Made by a program: the position numbers and the translations under genes. 7,451 nucleotides of DNA. Origin: Sphingopyxis sp. GTDB taxonomy: Bacteria; Pseudomonadota; Alphaproteobacteria; Sphingomonadales; Sphingomonadaceae. The stretch lies in assembly GCA_026125835.1 (NCBI GenBank), contig JAHCKJ010000099.1, positions 1-7,451 of the forward strand, given 5' to 3'. Positions 6,282-7,451 of the stretch are shown one piece after another. How positions within the stretch are numbered: the first letter of the stretch is position 1; each line of letters begins with the position of its first letter. The notes under the pieces are model-generated. The model searched no databases and had not been told where the DNA came from. It saw only the letters and a program-made list of their open reading frames with translations.

Positions 6282-7450
6282 GGCGCGGTCGTCGCCGCGG
6301 TCAGCCCGTCGCGCAGCTTTGCCGCCAGCCGCGTCGCCATCTCCGCCTCCGCCAGCAGTGCCGCCGCGCGCCATTTATACCGCGCCTCGAACCTGCGCCC
6401 CGCCTGCCAATAGGCATCGCCCAGATGCTCGACGATCACCGCATTGGCGGGTTCGCCGCGCTGCGCCTTTTCCAGCAGCTCGACCGCCTCACCGGTGCGC
6501 CCGGTCAGGAAATAAGCCCAGCCGAGCGAGTCGGTGATGCTGGCATTTTGCGGATCCTGCGCCCACGCTGCCTCGATCCGCGCCAGCGACTGCGGCACAT
6601 CCTTGCGCCGCTCGAGCGCCGAATAGCCCGCAAAATTCAGCACCGCTGCGTCATTCGGTCGCAGCGCCACCGCGCGCTCCATCAGCGGGGCGGCGGCGTC
6701 CCACTCACCCGCCTTCAAATGCAGTTCGGCGCGCGCGATCAGCAATGTCGCCCGCAGCATGTCATCGTCGGCGCCAAGTGATGCGTCCAGCCGTTCATAG
6801 GCCTGCACCGCGGCCTTGGGATCTTCGGACCGCCGCGCAATATCGGCGAGCCGGACGAGCAGGCCGCGCGGCGCATCACCGGCGGCAGCGGCTTCCGCCA
6901 GCGTTGCCGCCCCGGCAAGGTCGCCGCTGTCGGCCAACAGTTCGGCGCGGCGCATCGCCAGCACCGGGGGCAGCGCGGGGCGCGTTTGCGTCAGCAGGGC
7001 GGCGGCGGCATCGCGCTGTTCGTTGCGGTCGAGCACTTCGACCAACGTCGCCCGCACCGCCCAGTCCTGATCGTTCAGCCAATACGCCGTGCGCGCGAAC
7101 AACAACGGCAGCTTGGTATTTCCGTTCGGCACCCGGACCAGCCCGTCGGCGAGGAGACCCAGCCATTGCGCCACTCCGGCCCGCGGCGCCATGACCGGCT
7201 GGTCGGGGAGCAGCAGCATCGGATCTTCACGCTGCGCTGCGGCGAGCGCAATCCGGGCGCGCAATTGCGCGGCAGCTTCAGGTCGCCCTGCCTTGTCCAG
7301 CGTCGCAGCCAGACGCAACGCGACCAACTGGCTCGTCCGGTCGCTCAGCACGATGTTGTTGGCCAGCGCAGCCGCCTCGTCCGTGCGCCGCGTCGAGAGT
7401 TGGACCAGCGCGGCCTGCAGCGCCAGCGACGGTTCGGGCTTGGACCGGCC
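6278..7450 (-). CDS. Tetratricopeptide-repeat protein, 5' end missing
   Basis: The visible 390 residues are the C-terminal part of a helical repeat protein. The reading frame is open to the right edge, and the first possible start inside the window (GTG at 7351) falls in the middle of repeat sequence, so the true start is outside. Repeats are clearest near the C-terminus: about 231-267 (AELHLKAGEWDAAAPLMERAVALRPND), 268-302 (with NFAGYSALE), 303-336 (DSLGWAYFLTGRTGEAVELLEKA) and from 337 (HLGDAYWQAGRRFEARYKW). The upstream part is less regular, Ala/Leu-rich and helical. Such proteins act as protein-protein scaffolds. In many alphaproteobacteria a TPR protein of this kind, often exported, is encoded directly before ispE, but a signal peptide cannot be checked here. 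Its stop overlaps the ispE start by four bases. The partner and role are unknown. Confidence 0.9.
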   Translation of the reverse strand, partial: GRSKPEPSLALQAALVQLSTRRTDEAAALANNIVLSDRTSQLVALRLAATLDKAGRPEAAAQLRARIALAAAQREDPMLLLPDQPVMAPRAGVAQWLGLLADGLVRVPNGNTKLPLLFARTAYWLNDQDWAVRATLVEVLDRNEQRDAAAALLTQTRPALPPVLAMRRAELLADSGDLAGAATLAEAAAAGDAPRGLLVRLADIARRSEDPKAAVQAYERLDASLGADDDMLRATLLIARAELHLKAGEWDAAAPLMERAVALRPNDAAVLNFAGYSALERRKDVPQSLARIEAAWAQDPQNASITDSLGWAYFLTGRTGEAVELLEKAQRGEPANAVIVEHLGDAYWQAGRRFEARYKWRAAALLAEAEMATRLAAKLRDGLTAATTAP

Positions 7451-7451
7451 C

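Noticed and set aside
6282..6374. 31-residue N-terminal extension of IspE
   Set aside because: It is Gly/Ala/Arg-rich, overlaps the 3' end of the TPR gene, and would make the protein longer than the family norm.
4636..6413. Plus-strand open frames of 467 and 353 codons opposite the amidohydrolase, ispE and TPR genes
   Set aside because: Their translations are Arg/Gln/Ala-rich without motifs, and the opposite strand carries three well-supported genes throughout.
1..7451. Mobile elements, CRISPR, tRNA or rRNA genes, defence or toxin systems
   Set aside because: I saw no transposase or integrase motif, regularly spaced repeats, tRNA-like cloverleaf or toxin-antitoxin gene pair. The region is dense with core metabolic genes.

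Overview
The window is a compact, GC-rich stretch of ordinary chromosome. Codon bias, the core genes and the dispersed CCCCCGC-GAAG-GCGGGGG hairpins all point to an alphaproteobacterium, most likely a sphingomonad such as Sphingopyxis or Sphingomonas. That assignment is from recognition, not from a database search. Every gene I can support lies on the minus strand, so transcription runs from high to low coordinates.

Reading in the direction of transcription there are three blocks. Block 1 (7450 to 4690): the 3' part of a TPR-repeat protein, then ispE (isoprenoid precursor synthesis), then an N-formylglutamate amidohydrolase-family protein. These three are chained by two ATGA four-base overlaps. 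A 59-bp AT-rich gap follows and carries the ilvD ribosome binding site and possibly a promoter. Block 2 (4630 to 2388): ilvD (branched-chain amino acid synthesis), overlapped by one base (TAATG) with a small predicted lipoprotein that has its own strong Shine-Dalgarno site. A 146-bp intergenic region follows, holding two oppositely oriented copies of a GC hairpin (a perfect 22-bp inverted repeat). Block 3 (2241 to 1): the bifunctional NAD(P)H-hydrate repair enzyme (YjeF/Nnr type), then, after a single base, a GTG-started Fe-S-type 23S/tRNA uracil-5-methyltransferase homologue that runs off the left edge.

The blocks are functionally mixed: isoprenoid synthesis, amino acid synthesis, cofactor repair and RNA modification. 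The shared theme is housekeeping metabolism packed into translationally coupled cistrons. I found no mobile element, CRISPR array, tRNA, rRNA, toxin-antitoxin pair or defence system, and nothing that looks like a new multi-gene system. Points worth a second look are the inverted hairpin pair, a run of eight G at the start of the amidohydrolase gene, a possible leaderless promoter for the Nnr gene, and the uncharacterised lipoprotein coupled to ilvD.
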